A stretch of DNA of 64,000 nucleotides from Bradyrhizobium sp. LMTR 3 (GTDB lineage: Bacteria; Pseudomonadota; Alphaproteobacteria; Rhizobiales; Xanthobacteraceae), in contig NZ_MAXC01000014.1 of NCBI RefSeq assembly GCF_001693485.1, forward strand, positions 28,686-92,685. Direction: 5' to 3'. The notes beneath the pieces were generated by a model. It was not told the origin of the DNA. It did not search any database and saw nothing but the letters and a program-made list of their open reading frames with translations. Positions 27,678 through 36,515 of this stretch are shown here, piece by piece; position 1 is the stretch's first letter, and every line of letters starts with the position of its first letter. The translations under genes were made by a program, and so were the position numbers.

Positions 27678-28469
27678 ATGAACATCGCACGTGTCGTCGT
27701 TCTGACCATCGCATTGAGTGCCGGCGGTGTTGCCGCCTATCTCGCCCGTGGCACGGAAGAACAGTCCCGCCCGGCGGCTGAACCGGTCGCACACTTGCCG
27801 ACGGTGGAAATTCTCGTCGCGAAATCCGACATCGGGCTCGGCGAGCCGGTCAAGCCCGAGAACCTGCAATGGCAGGCCTGGCCAGCCGCGACCGCCGGCA
27901 GCAACCTGATCAACCGCGCCAGCCAGGCCGAGGCCATCAAGGAAATCGCCGGTTCGATCGCGCGCAGCCCGTTCTTCGCTGGCGAGCCGATCCGCGAACA
28001 GAAGCTGGTCAGAGCCAATGGCTCCGGCTTCATGGCAGCCATCCTGCCGACCGGCTTGCGGGCGCTCTCGACCGAGATCTCGCCGGAAACCGGCGCCGGC
28101 GGCTTCATCCTGCCCAACGACCGTGTCGACGTCATCTTCTCCAGGCGCGAAAAGAATCCGGACGGCAATGGACCCGACGTCGTCCAGTCGGACATCATTC
28201 TCGCCAACATCCGCGTGCTGGCGATCGATCAGGCACCGAAGGAAAAAGAGGGCAGCAATTCCCTCGTCGGCCGTACCGCCACACTCGAACTGAAGCCCGA
28301 GCAGGCCGAGACTCTGGTGCGTGCGCGCCAGAGCGGCACGCTGTCGCTCGCGCTGCGCAGCATTACCGATGTCAACGCGGCCGAAGGCCGTTCCGAGGCT
28401 CAAAAACGAAACGAGAGCGTCAACGTGGTTCGCTACGGAGTCGCCAATCAAACGACGGCACAGAAGTGA
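27678..28469 (+). CDS. cpaB: Flp/Tad pilus assembly protein CpaB
   Basis: Periplasmic/outer-membrane-associated assembly protein of the Tad (tight adherence) pilus, 263 residues. The start MNIARVVVLTIALSAGGVAAYLA is a signal-anchor; an SAF/RcpC-type domain follows with the DIGLGEPVKPENLQWQAWP segment and GAGGFILPNDRVDVI, diagnostic for CpaB. The in-frame ATG at 27600 precedes coding-like sequence, so the ATG at 27678 is used. It is followed 17 bases later by cpaC. Confidence 0.9.
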   Translation: MNIARVVVLTIALSAGGVAAYLARGTEEQSRPAAEPVAHLPTVEILVAKSDIGLGEPVKPENLQWQAWPAATAGSNLINRASQAEAIKEIAGSIARSPFFAGEPIREQKLVRANGSGFMAAILPTGLRALSTEISPETGAGGFILPNDRVDVIFSRREKNPDGNGPDVVQSDIILANIRVLAIDQAPKEKEGSNSLVGRTATLELKPEQAETLVRARQSGTLSLALRSITDVNAAEGRSEAQKRNESVNVVRYGVANQTTAQK

Positions 28470-28486
28470 CCGAAAGGACGCCCGAT

Positions 28487-29956
28487 ATGAAGTTTGGGGA
28501 AAATCAGTCAGCGATGCGAACCGTGGCGGTGCGCACCCTGTTATTGTCGGCTGTCGCCGCGCTGACGCTCGGGCCGCTGCTGCCCGTGGTCGCAGCCGAG
28601 TCCGACAAGGATCCGGTGACGACCTCCGCAATCGGCCCGGTCAAGATGCGCTTCCTGTCGCTCGGTGTCGGCAAGTCGGTGATCGTCGATCTGCCGCGCG
28701 ATGTGAAGGATGTGCTGGTCGCCGATCCGAAGATCGCCAATGCCGTCATTCGCTCCCCGCAACGGGCCTATATCATCGGCGGCGCCGTCGGCCAGACCAA
28801 CGTGGTGTTTTTCGACGGCGACGGCCAGCAGATCGCGTCCTACGACATCGCAATCAAGCGCGATCTCAACGGCGTGCGCGCCGCGCTGCGGCAGTCGTTG
28901 CCGGGGGTTCAGATCGAGGGCGTCGGCGACAGCGTGCTGTTGACCGGCTCGGTGTCGAGCCCGGTCGAAGCCCAGCAGGCCGGCGAGATCGCCGCGCGGC
29001 TGGTCGGCGGGTCCGAGAAGGTCGTCAACTCGATCGTCGTTCGCGGCCGCGACCAGGTGATGTTGAAGGTCACTGTCGCGGAAGTCCGGCGGGACATCGT
29101 CAAGCAATTGGGTGTCGATCTCAGTGCCAGCATGAACTACGGCACCGCGGCGGTCGTTTTCAGGAACAACAATCCGTTCACCGCCAACAATGCACCGCTC
29201 GTCGCCGACAACGGCTTGGTCGGGGCGGCTTTGAACAAAGCTGGTGTGCCGACGGTCACCGCCACCCTGCGCGCGATGGAGAGCGCGGGCGTGGTGCGGA
29301 CGTTGGCGGAGCCCAATCTGACGGCGATCTCCGGCGAGTCCGCGACATTTATTTCAGGCGGCGAATTTCCCATTCCGACCGGCGTGAGCTGCCAAACATC
29401 AACGACTGGTGTCATCAGCGGGTGCGTCCAGACGGTCAGCTTCAAGAAATTTGGCATCTCGCTCAACTTCACGCCTGTAGTGCTGTCCGAGGGACGGATC
29501 AGCCTGCGGGTCATGACCGAAGTGTCGGAAGTCTCGACCGAAAACTCCCTGACTGGCGGCCCAGGTGGAACAACCATTCCCTCGATCAAGACCCGCCGCG
29601 CCGAGACGACGCTGGAAATTCCGTCCGGCGGCTCAATCGCGATGGCGGGACTGATCCAGGAACAAACCAAGCAGGCGATCAACGGCTTGCCGGGGCTCGA
29701 TCAATTGCCGGTTCTGGGCGCGCTGTTCCGCAGCCAGGACTTCGTCAACAACCAGACCGAGCTGATGGTCGTCGTGACGCCCTATGTCGTTCGGGCGGTG
29801 GCGCAGAAGGAACTGTCGCGGCCCGATGACGGGTTTGCGTCGGCATCCGACTCCCAATCCACGCTGCTCGGACGCATCAACCGGATCTACGGCGTCGCCG
29901 CTCGCATCGATCCGGTCGCCGGCGTCCAGGGCAACTTTGGCTTCATCATTGATTGA
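28487..29956 (+). CDS. cpaC: Flp/Tad pilus secretin CpaC
   Basis: Outer-membrane secretin ring through which the Flp pilus passes, 489 residues with a signal peptide in the first 37 residues. The N-terminal region has the RHIN-like segment LSLGVGKSVIVDLPRDVKDV; a BON-like repeat follows; the secretin domain occupies about 220-420 with LAEPNLTAISGESATFISGG and the VLGALFRSQDFVNNQTELMV signature. It has the full expected length for a rhizobial CpaC. The chosen ATG at 28487 follows a GAAAGGA ribosome site. Confidence 0.93.
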   Translation: MKFGENQSAMRTVAVRTLLLSAVAALTLGPLLPVVAAESDKDPVTTSAIGPVKMRFLSLGVGKSVIVDLPRDVKDVLVADPKIANAVIRSPQRAYIIGGAVGQTNVVFFDGDGQQIASYDIAIKRDLNGVRAALRQSLPGVQIEGVGDSVLLTGSVSSPVEAQQAGEIAARLVGGSEKVVNSIVVRGRDQVMLKVTVAEVRRDIVKQLGVDLSASMNYGTAAVVFRNNNPFTANNAPLVADNGLVGAALNKAGVPTVTATLRAMESAGVVRTLAEPNLTAISGESATFISGGEFPIPTGVSCQTSTTGVISGCVQTVSFKKFGISLNFTPVVLSEGRISLRVMTEVSEVSTENSLTGGPGGTTIPSIKTRRAETTLEIPSGGSIAMAGLIQEQTKQAINGLPGLDQLPVLGALFRSQDFVNNQTELMVVVTPYVVRAVAQKELSRPDDGFASASDSQSTLLGRINRIYGVAARIDPVAGVQGNFGFIID

Positions 29957-29996
29957 GTTTCAGAACTGTTCACCGCGTGGGGACGAGGACAGAACG

Positions 29997-30740
29997 ATGA
30001 TAACCAGAACACCGCTCCATCGCGTCAAGGCCGGAGGGCTGCTCGGCGCCCTTCTCGGCCTTTCGGCGACACTCGGCGCTTGCACGTGGCAGTCCACGGA
30101 AGTCGTGACTACCGCGAGCGTGTCTGATGATTACCGCCACCGTCATCCAATTGCCGTGACCGAAGCCGACCACTCGATCGTCGTGTTCGTCGGCCGAGGC
30201 CGCGGCGGCCTCTCCGGGCCGCAGCGCGCCGACGTCATGGGCCTGGCGCAGGCCTGGATGCGCGAAGGCACCGGCGCAATCGTCGCCGATGTCCCGATCG
30301 ACACGGCGAACGCGCGCGCGGCCGCGTCGTCGTATCAGGAAATCCGATCGGTGCTGATGGCGGGCGGCGTGCCCTCGCGCGCCATCACGCGGCGTCACTA
30401 CCACCCCGACGATATCAGGACCTTGCCGACGATCAGGCTGAGCTATCCGAAGATCAAGGCGGTGGCCGGTCCGTGCGGCCTGTGGCCGCAAGACCTCGGC
30501 CCGAACATCGACAACGTCGCCTACAACGAAAACCGCCAGTACCACAATTTCGGCTGCGCCACCCAGCGCAACCTTGCCGCCATGATCGACAATCCCGCCG
30601 ACCTCGAACAGCCGCGTCCCGAGAGCGCCGCCTATACGTCGCGGCGCAACATCGCCTTTGACAAATATCGCAAGGGCATGTCGACCGCGACCACCTACCC
30701 CCAAGCCGACCAGGCCAAACTCAGCGATACAGGCAAATGA
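29997..30740 (+). CDS. cpaD: Flp/Tad pilus assembly lipoprotein CpaD
   Basis: 247-residue CpaD-family outer-membrane lipoprotein that helps assemble the secretin. A lipobox LSATLGAC sets the lipid anchor at about residue 29. The body shows the family motifs VVFVGRGRGGLSGPQR and GPCGLWPQDLGP with the final Y-N-F-GCATQRNLAAMIDNPADLEQPR segment, which is very characteristic. It lies 40 bases after cpaC and shares ATGA with cpaE. Confidence 0.92.
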   Translation: MITRTPLHRVKAGGLLGALLGLSATLGACTWQSTEVVTTASVSDDYRHRHPIAVTEADHSIVVFVGRGRGGLSGPQRADVMGLAQAWMREGTGAIVADVPIDTANARAAASSYQEIRSVLMAGGVPSRAITRRHYHPDDIRTLPTIRLSYPKIKAVAGPCGLWPQDLGPNIDNVAYNENRQYHNFGCATQRNLAAMIDNPADLEQPRPESAAYTSRRNIAFDKYRKGMSTATTYPQADQAKLSDTGK

Positions 30741-32020
30741 TCAGCCGCGTCTTTCAAAACTCCGACGATCAACTGGACGACACGCCGGCGCAGCCCGAGG
30801 AATACATCTCGCCGGCACCGCGCGTGTCTGTACAGGCCTTTTGCGCCAGCGTAGCGATCGCAACCGCGGTTCGCGCGGCGAGCGAAGACCGCCGTCTCGG
30901 CAAGGCGCACCTGTCGGTTCACATGGGCGGTATTGCCGCCGCCATCGAGGCCTACCACACCGCGCCGACGCCGAATGTGATCCTGCTGGAGACCGAACCC
31001 GGCAGCGACATCCTCGAGGGGCTCGATGAACTCGCGACCGTCTGCGACGCGGGAACGCGCGTCGTCGTGATCGGCAGCGCAAACGATGTCACGCCCTATC
31101 GCGAACTGGTGCGGCGCGGCGTCAGCGACTACGTTACCGGACCGATCGAACCCATCGACGTCGTGCGCGCAATATGCGGCCTGTACGCGGCCTCCGAGGC
31201 CGTGGCCGTCGGCCGCATCGTCGCCGTCGTCGGCGCCAAGGGCGGCGTCGGTGCGTCCACCGTCGCGCATAACGTGGCCTGGACGATTGCGCGCGATCTC
31301 GCGCTCGATTCCGTCGTGATCGATCTCGACCTTGCCTTCGGCACCGCCGGCCTCGATTACAATCAGGATCCGGTACAGGGCATTGCCAATGCCGTATTCC
31401 AGCAGGAACGGCCGGACTCCGCCTTCATGGAGCGTCTGCTGGCGAAATGCACCGACCGCCTCAACCTCTTGGCGGCGCCGGCGACCTTGGACCAGGTCTA
31501 CGATTTCGGCGCCGACGCGTTCGATGCGATCTTCGATACGATGCGCATGACGACCCCCTGCATCGTGCTCGACGTTCCCCACCAATGGTCGGCATGGACC
31601 AAGCGCACGCTGGTCGGCGCAGACGACATTCTGATCGTCGCCGAGCCTGACCTCGCCAATATGCGCAACACCAAGAACATGCTGAACGTGCTGAAGGCGG
31701 CGCGGCCCAATGACCGCCCGCCGCTCTATTGCCTGAATCAGGTTGGCATGCACAAGCGTCCGGAGATCTCCACGCGCGAATTCGCCAAGGCAATCGAGAG
31801 CCAGCCGATCGCAGCCATTCCGTTCGATTCGAAGATGTTCGGCACCGCCGCCAACAACGGCCAGATGATCGCGCAGATCGCCGCCAAGCATCGCACCACC
31901 CAGATGTTCCTGCAGATCGCGCAGCGCATGACGGGCCATGCCGTGACCAAGCGGTCACGGATTTCGTTCCTGGCGCCGATCATCAAGAAGCTGCAGGGCG
32001 CGACGGCCCGTAGGGCGTGA
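30737..32020 (+). CDS. cpaE: Flp/Tad pilus assembly ATPase-like protein CpaE
   Basis: Cytoplasmic MinD/ParA-related protein that positions the pilus, 427 residues. A receiver-like domain spans about 50-155, then the deviant Walker A GAKGGVGAST (about 165-175) and the SIMIBI switch DLDLAFGTAGLDYN. The gene overlaps cpaD by four bases. In other Bradyrhizobium-type Tad loci cpaF, tadB and tadC follow; here a terminator and the opposing tadD-like gene follow instead. Confidence 0.93.
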   Translation: MISRVFQNSDDQLDDTPAQPEEYISPAPRVSVQAFCASVAIATAVRAASEDRRLGKAHLSVHMGGIAAAIEAYHTAPTPNVILLETEPGSDILEGLDELATVCDAGTRVVVIGSANDVTPYRELVRRGVSDYVTGPIEPIDVVRAICGLYAASEAVAVGRIVAVVGAKGGVGASTVAHNVAWTIARDLALDSVVIDLDLAFGTAGLDYNQDPVQGIANAVFQQERPDSAFMERLLAKCTDRLNLLAAPATLDQVYDFGADAFDAIFDTMRMTTPCIVLDVPHQWSAWTKRTLVGADDILIVAEPDLANMRNTKNMLNVLKAARPNDRPPLYCLNQVGMHKRPEISTREFAKAIESQPIAAIPFDSKMFGTAANNGQMIAQIAAKHRTTQMFLQIAQRMTGHAVTKRSRISFLAPIIKKLQGATARRA

Positions 32021-32081
32021 GCAAAGGATGACGGAGCAGCGTCGGACGGCGACGCTGATCGCGCTTTCGGGCGAAAGCCTG

Positions 32082-32100
32082 CCCCGGACTTGATCCGGGG
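32082..32100. terminator. hairpin between cpaE and tadD-like genes
   Basis: CCCCGGA-CTTGA-TCCGGGG is a perfect seven-base-pair stem with a five-base loop, extended by outer GCCTG/CAGGC words. It sits between convergent genes 62 bases after the cpaE stop. It has no obvious T-run. This core word is also a common Rhizobiales intergenic repeat. Confidence 0.6.
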
Positions 32101-32151
32101 GAATTCAGGCTCTGTTGGCTCTGATTCGATTCGAACCGGCAGAGCGCTAGA

Positions 32152-32979
32152 CTAGTCGGCGCGCCGGGCCGCGGCGATCGGCATCTTGTCGGCCTCGGCC
32201 CGCGCGTTCTCCTTGTCCTTTCGCGCCAGCATCCGCTTCAATTGCGCGACGTTGGCTGCCGCCTCGGCCGGCGGCAGATCGGCCTTCACGATCTTTTCTG
32301 CCTCGGCAAAATGACCCTGCAGGCCGACCGCCAGTGCAAGATTGGCGCGCACGCGCGGATCGGTCCCGGCCAGGCTGTGGGCGCGGCGCAGCGTCTCCTC
32401 GGCCCTGGGCAGATCCTTCGAAAGCACGTAGGACAGTCCGAGATTGGACAGCACCGACGGATGGTCGGGCACGATTTTCAGCGCGCTCGCATAGTATTGC
32501 CGCGCCTCCTCGTATCGGCCGAGTTGATCCAGTGTTGCCCCCTGCGCCGACAGCAGGCGCCAATCGGGATCGTCGGGGCTGTGGGCGCGGCCGAGCACCT
32601 CGAAGGCCTGCTGGAAATTGCCGTTATCCGCCAGCGCGCGGCCGTAGGCTGCGAGCAACAGTCTATTGCCCGGATGGGCGATGGAGGCCTGTTCGAGCAC
32701 CGCAACCGCCTGCGACCGCTGCCCTGTCGCGCGAAGCGCCTTACCGTATTTCAGGGCCGCGTCGGCATCCTTCGGATTGGCGCGATAGCGTTCCTGGTAA
32801 AGCTGGATATCGCGGCGCGGATCGGTGGCGTGGTCAGCGTCGGCCTTCTCGCCGATCGAACCGGTAATGTCTGACAGTCCCGAGGTCTGGCAGCCGCCAA
32901 GCCCCAACGCCAGGATCAGGGTCGACGTGCACGCAAGGAGCCGCGTGACGCGGAGCGGATGGGGCAACTTCTGGAACAT
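32152..32979 (-). CDS. tadD: TadD-like TPR lipoprotein
   Basis: 275-residue lipoprotein with a lipobox LILALGLGGC at about residue 30, then at least four tetratricopeptide repeats between residues 55 and 235 (motifs such as ALKYGKALRATGQRSQAVAVL and GRYEEARQYYASALKIVPDHP). TadD proteins help assemble or localise the pilus secretin. Its place next to cpaE supports a role in the Tad pilus, though it is on the opposite strand. TPR proteins are hard to place precisely, so the specific name is moderate confidence. Confidence 0.75.
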   Translation of the reverse strand: MFQKLPHPLRVTRLLACTSTLILALGLGGCQTSGLSDITGSIGEKADADHATDPRRDIQLYQERYRANPKDADAALKYGKALRATGQRSQAVAVLEQASIAHPGNRLLLAAYGRALADNGNFQQAFEVLGRAHSPDDPDWRLLSAQGATLDQLGRYEEARQYYASALKIVPDHPSVLSNLGLSYVLSKDLPRAEETLRRAHSLAGTDPRVRANLALAVGLQGHFAEAEKIVKADLPPAEAAANVAQLKRMLARKDKENARAEADKMPIAAARRAD

Positions 32980-33128
32980 GTAGCGGGACTCACGGCGGCG
33001 ACTGTCCAGAAGTGTTCACAGCTTAACCCTAAGTTCCGGTTAAACTGGCCCGCTTTTGCGGTAATTGGTGACCTTTGCGGGCGCATCGCCGCCAGGCGCG
33101 CGCGTGCCGTCCCGTTTCGCCGGGCCGC

Positions 33129-33374
33129 CTAGTCGAGGAATTGCGCGCCGAGTTCGCAACCGATCCGCCAGGCCAGCTTGCACTGACGCGGCCTTCCCTC
33201 CGAAAAGATCACCGTGAATTCGGGAGGAATTTCGGGATATTCGGCGATGATCTTCACGCCGCCATCCGACATGTCAGTAATCATGCAGTCGCGCGGCAAT
33301 CCGCCGGTCGCAAACTGTATTTTCGCAAAGTTTCTGCACGCCCGTCGTTCGCTTCTGCGGCGATTCGCTAACAT
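33129..33374 (-). CDS. small PilZ-domain protein
   Basis: 81-residue cytoplasmic protein almost entirely made of a PilZ-like domain. It has the RRRSERR arginine motif near the start and the DMSDGGVKI motif (D/N-x-S-x-x-G), the two sites that contact cyclic di-GMP. The ATG at 33374 is chosen because AGGATA lies just upstream; a GTG at 33404 is the alternative. It is next to the pilus cluster, so a role in c-di-GMP control of surface attachment is plausible but unproven. Confidence 0.75.
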   Translation of the reverse strand: MLANRRRSERRACRNFAKIQFATGGLPRDCMITDMSDGGVKIIAEYPEIPPEFTVIFSEGRPRQCKLAWRIGCELGAQFLD

Positions 33375-33659
33375 GTCTATCCTGGCCTTGCTGGAGTGAT
33401 TCACCCGAAGGTGCCCTCAGCTTTACCGAAGAATTGTTGGAATTGACCTAGCGCAACGGCTCGCAATGTAACCGATACGTTCGAATTCCGTTTACCGAAC
33501 CCGGAGCCGCCAGGACCTTCGAACCAAGACCTTCGAACACCGGCAAGGCACGCTCGGGCCGCGCCCGTGCAGTGCAATTTTCGGCAAATTAAAGGGTTGA
33601 TCGCCCCTCGTTAGGCGGTAGCCTGACCCTTCGACTCGATTTGGCGGAAATTGACGCGT

Positions 33660-35363
33660 ATGGGAAGCCTCGTCCTTCTCGACCTGATGGGCGGCGTAGC
33701 ATTGCTGCTGTGGGGCTTGCACATGGTCCACAGCGGGATTCTGCGCGCGTTCGGGCCGAACCTGCGTCTGTTACTGGCAAAGGCCCTGAGCAACCGCTTC
33801 TCCGCCCTCGCCGCCGGCCTCGGCCTGACCGCGCTGCTCCAGAGCAGCACCGCGACGGCGCTGATCACGAGCTCGTTTACGTCGGACGGGCTCGTCAGCC
33901 TGGTGCCTGCGCTCGCCATCATGCTCGGTGCCAATGTCGGCACCACGCTGATCGTGCAGATCCTGTCGTTCAACATCGCCGCCGTCGCGCCGGTGCTGTT
34001 CATCGTCGGCCTGGTCGCCTTCCGCACCGGGCCGCGCTCGCGCATCAAGGACATCGGCCGCGTCTTTATCGGCCTCGGCCTGATGCTGCTGGCGCTGCAC
34101 ATCCTGCTCAATACGCTGGCGCCGGCGGAGAACGCGCCGGGTGTGCGCGTATTCATGAACGCCATCACCGGCGATCCCGTGCTCTGCATCCTGTTCGCTG
34201 CGATCGTGACCTGGCTCGTGCATTCCTCTGTTGCCAGCGTGCTGCTGGTGATGTCGCTGGCCTATGCGCATTTCATCACCCCCTATGCGGCGCTGGCGCT
34301 CGTGCTCGGCGCCAATCTCGGCAGCGCCATCAATCCGATCGTCGAGGGCGCGCGCCGCGACAATCCCGCCAGCTATCGCCTTCCGCTCGGCAATCTCGTC
34401 AACCGGCTTGTCGGCGTGCTGCTGGTGGCGCCGTTCCTGCAGCCGATCGCGGAGCTTCTGATCGCATGGCAACCGGATGTAGCCAAGGCGACCGCCCTGT
34501 TCCACATCGCCTTCAACGTTGCGACCGCAGCTCTCTTCATTGGCCTGCTCGACGGCATGGCGCGTCTGTTGAAGAGGTTGCTGCCCGAGCGCGTCAAGGA
34601 GGCCGACCCGACAGGTCCGCGCTATCTCGACGAGAGCGCACTCGAGACTCCTTCCCTCGCGCTGGCGGATGCCGCCCGCGAAACCCTGCATATGGGCGAT
34701 CACGTCGAGATCATGCTGCGCAAAGTGATGGCGGCGATGATGACCAACGACCGTGCGCTAGTCGACGAGGTCTCGCGGATGGACAACAGCGTCGACAGCC
34801 TCGACGAGGCGATCAAGCTCTATGTCACGAAACTCACCCGCGGCAGTCTCGACGAGCGCGAGGGACACCGGGCGATGGAGATCGTCTCCTTCGCCATCAA
34901 CCTCGAGCATATCGGCGACATCATCGACAAGAATCTGAGCGAACTGGCAACCAAGAAGATCAAGCGCCGCTTCCAGTTCTCGGCCGAGGGCGCCGAGGAG
35001 CTTTCCGCTTTCCACAAGCGCACGATGGATTCGCTGCGGATCGCGTTCGGGGTCTTCATGTCGGGTGACCTCAACGAAGCGCGAAAATTGCTGGCCGAAA
35101 AGGCCGCGCTGCGCAATGCCGAACTCGCCGCCACCGAGCGGCACCTGGACCGCTTGCGTGAAGGCCGGCCCGAAACCATCGAAACCACGTCGCTTCATCT
35201 CGACGTGTTGCGCGACCTCCGGCGCATCCACTCGCACATCTGCTCGGTCGCCTACCCCGTGCTCGATGCCGCCGGCGAACTCGCCGCCGCCGGCGAACTC
35301 GCCGCCCATCGCAACGCTGAAAGCGAATTGCCCGCACTGCCCACGGCGGCGCCGAGCCGCTGA
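33660..35363 (+). CDS. Na/Pi cotransporter family protein with PhoU-like C-terminus
   Basis: Inner-membrane sodium-phosphate cotransporter, 567 residues. Two inverted PNaS repeats occupy about 1-340; the first has the LLQSSTATALITSSF motif and the second the related VHSSVASVLLVMSLA. From about 340 to 550 a PhoU-like helical region follows (DHVEIMLRKVMAAMM..., LEHIGDIIDKNLSELA). This NptA-PhoU fusion layout is standard in proteobacteria. An ATG at 33660 is preferred to a TTG at 33651. The C-terminus shows a tandem AGELAAAGELAA repeat. Confidence 0.88.
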   Translation: MGSLVLLDLMGGVALLLWGLHMVHSGILRAFGPNLRLLLAKALSNRFSALAAGLGLTALLQSSTATALITSSFTSDGLVSLVPALAIMLGANVGTTLIVQILSFNIAAVAPVLFIVGLVAFRTGPRSRIKDIGRVFIGLGLMLLALHILLNTLAPAENAPGVRVFMNAITGDPVLCILFAAIVTWLVHSSVASVLLVMSLAYAHFITPYAALALVLGANLGSAINPIVEGARRDNPASYRLPLGNLVNRLVGVLLVAPFLQPIAELLIAWQPDVAKATALFHIAFNVATAALFIGLLDGMARLLKRLLPERVKEADPTGPRYLDESALETPSLALADAARETLHMGDHVEIMLRKVMAAMMTNDRALVDEVSRMDNSVDSLDEAIKLYVTKLTRGSLDEREGHRAMEIVSFAINLEHIGDIIDKNLSELATKKIKRRFQFSAEGAEELSAFHKRTMDSLRIAFGVFMSGDLNEARKLLAEKAALRNAELAATERHLDRLREGRPETIETTSLHLDVLRDLRRIHSHICSVAYPVLDAAGELAAAGELAAHRNAESELPALPTAAPSR

Positions 35364-35366
35364 CAG

Positions 35367-35705
35367 TCAGCGATCGAGCGTCTTCGAGGCGGTGCCTCGG
35401 TTCTTCACGATCAGCATGATGTTTCTGATGTAGATGATCGTGGCCAGCGACTGGCCGATGATGATCACGGGCTCGCGTTTGGCGATGCCGTAGATCAGCG
35501 TCATCGTGCCGCCGCCCATCGAGAAGAACCAGAACGCCATCGGCACCACACTCTGCCCGACGCGTTCGCTCGTGATCCACTGCACCAGGAAGCGTGCGGT
35601 GAACAGCAATTGCGCGACCAGCCCGAAAGCCAGCCAAAAATCGAACTTGGCGACGAACACGTCGTACAGATAGTCGCCGAGCGCCTGGCCGTATTGAATC
35701 AGCAT
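35367..35705 (-). CDS. LABN-domain small membrane protein (lipid A biosynthesis N-terminal domain)
   Basis: 112-residue protein with three hydrophobic segments and the LABN signature ARFLVQWITSERVGQSVVPMAFWFFS plus GIAKREPVIIIGQ. The domain is the N-terminal part of some lipid-A modification proteins; stand-alone copies work with DPM1-like glycosyltransferases such as rhizobial RgtE/RgtF. The ATG at 35705 overlaps the upstream glycosyltransferase stop by one base (TGATG). Last gene of a four-gene envelope cluster. Confidence 0.85.
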   Translation of the reverse strand: MLIQYGQALGDYLYDVFVAKFDFWLAFGLVAQLLFTARFLVQWITSERVGQSVVPMAFWFFSMGGGTMTLIYGIAKREPVIIIGQSLATIIYIRNIMLIVKNRGTASKTLDR

Positions 35706-36448
35706 CAGCGAACCTCGATCGCAACGGGCGTCGACTTCTTGCGCCGGATCAGCCACCACACGCCGGCGATATCCATGATCCCGATCCATAACCGGTCAAA
35801 GAAGCCGTAATTGGACACGCCGGAATGGCGCGGGCGGTCGATCACGTCGACGTAAGCGATGTCGAAACCTTCGCGGCGGACCAGCGCCGGCAGGAACCGA
35901 TGCAACCCGTCGAAATAGGGCATAGAGAGAAACACCTCGCGCGGGAACGCCTTCAGCCCGCAGCCGGTGTCGCGGGTGCCGTCGCGCAGGATCGCGTTGC
36001 GCACGCCGTTGGCGATCCGCGACTGCAGTTTCTTGAAGCCGGTGTCCTTGCGCCCGACCCGTTGGCCTGCCGCAAGGCCGACGCGGCCGTCGCCTTTTTC
36101 GACTGCCGCGATCAGGTCCGGCAGGAACGCCGGATTGTTTTGCCCGTCGCCGTCGAGCGTTGCCACGATGGCACCGCGCGCGGCCCGCACGCCGCTGCGC
36201 ACCGCTGCCGATTGCCCGGTCGAGGCGGCGTGCTTCAATTGCCGAAGCTGCGGATACTGTTTCATCATCGCCGTCAGCCGCTCGGCGGTCGCATCCGTCG
36301 AACCGTCGTTGACATAGATGATCTCGTAGGCCCAGCGGCTGCCGAGCGCGCTGACGATTTCCGCAATCAGCGGCGCGACGTTGTCCGCCTCGTTGCGGAC
36401 CGGCACAACGATTGAAACGACGACCGCATCTCTGTCGGCAGGTGTCAA
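35705..36448 (-). CDS. DPM1-like family 2 glycosyltransferase
   Basis: Transfers a sugar from a nucleotide donor to polyprenyl phosphate on the cytoplasmic face. It has the GT-A motifs VSIVVPVRNEADN, YVNDGSTDATAE, and the metal motif ATLDGDGQNN (DxD region), followed by DTGCGLKAFPREVFL and a C-terminal amphipathic/membrane region. The start is uncertain: no ATG lies at the expected place, TTG at 36448 gives a normal N-terminus of 247 residues, TTG at 36541 would overlap the upstream gene. It pairs with the LABN protein downstream, the arrangement of RgtE-RgtF or ArnC-type systems. Sugar not predictable. Confidence 0.83.
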   Translation of the reverse strand: MTPADRDAVVVSIVVPVRNEADNVAPLIAEIVSALGSRWAYEIIYVNDGSTDATAERLTAMMKQYPQLRQLKHAASTGQSAAVRSGVRAARGAIVATLDGDGQNNPAFLPDLIAAVEKGDGRVGLAAGQRVGRKDTGFKKLQSRIANGVRNAILRDGTRDTGCGLKAFPREVFLSMPYFDGLHRFLPALVRREGFDIAYVDVIDRPRHSGVSNYGFFDRLWIGIMDIAGVWWLIRRKKSTPVAIEVR

Positions 36449-36515
36449 ATCGGCACTCGTCTGGTTGGTTTGGAAGGGAACCGGGGCGTATCGGGCCGTC
36501 TGGTGGCGTCCGCTT

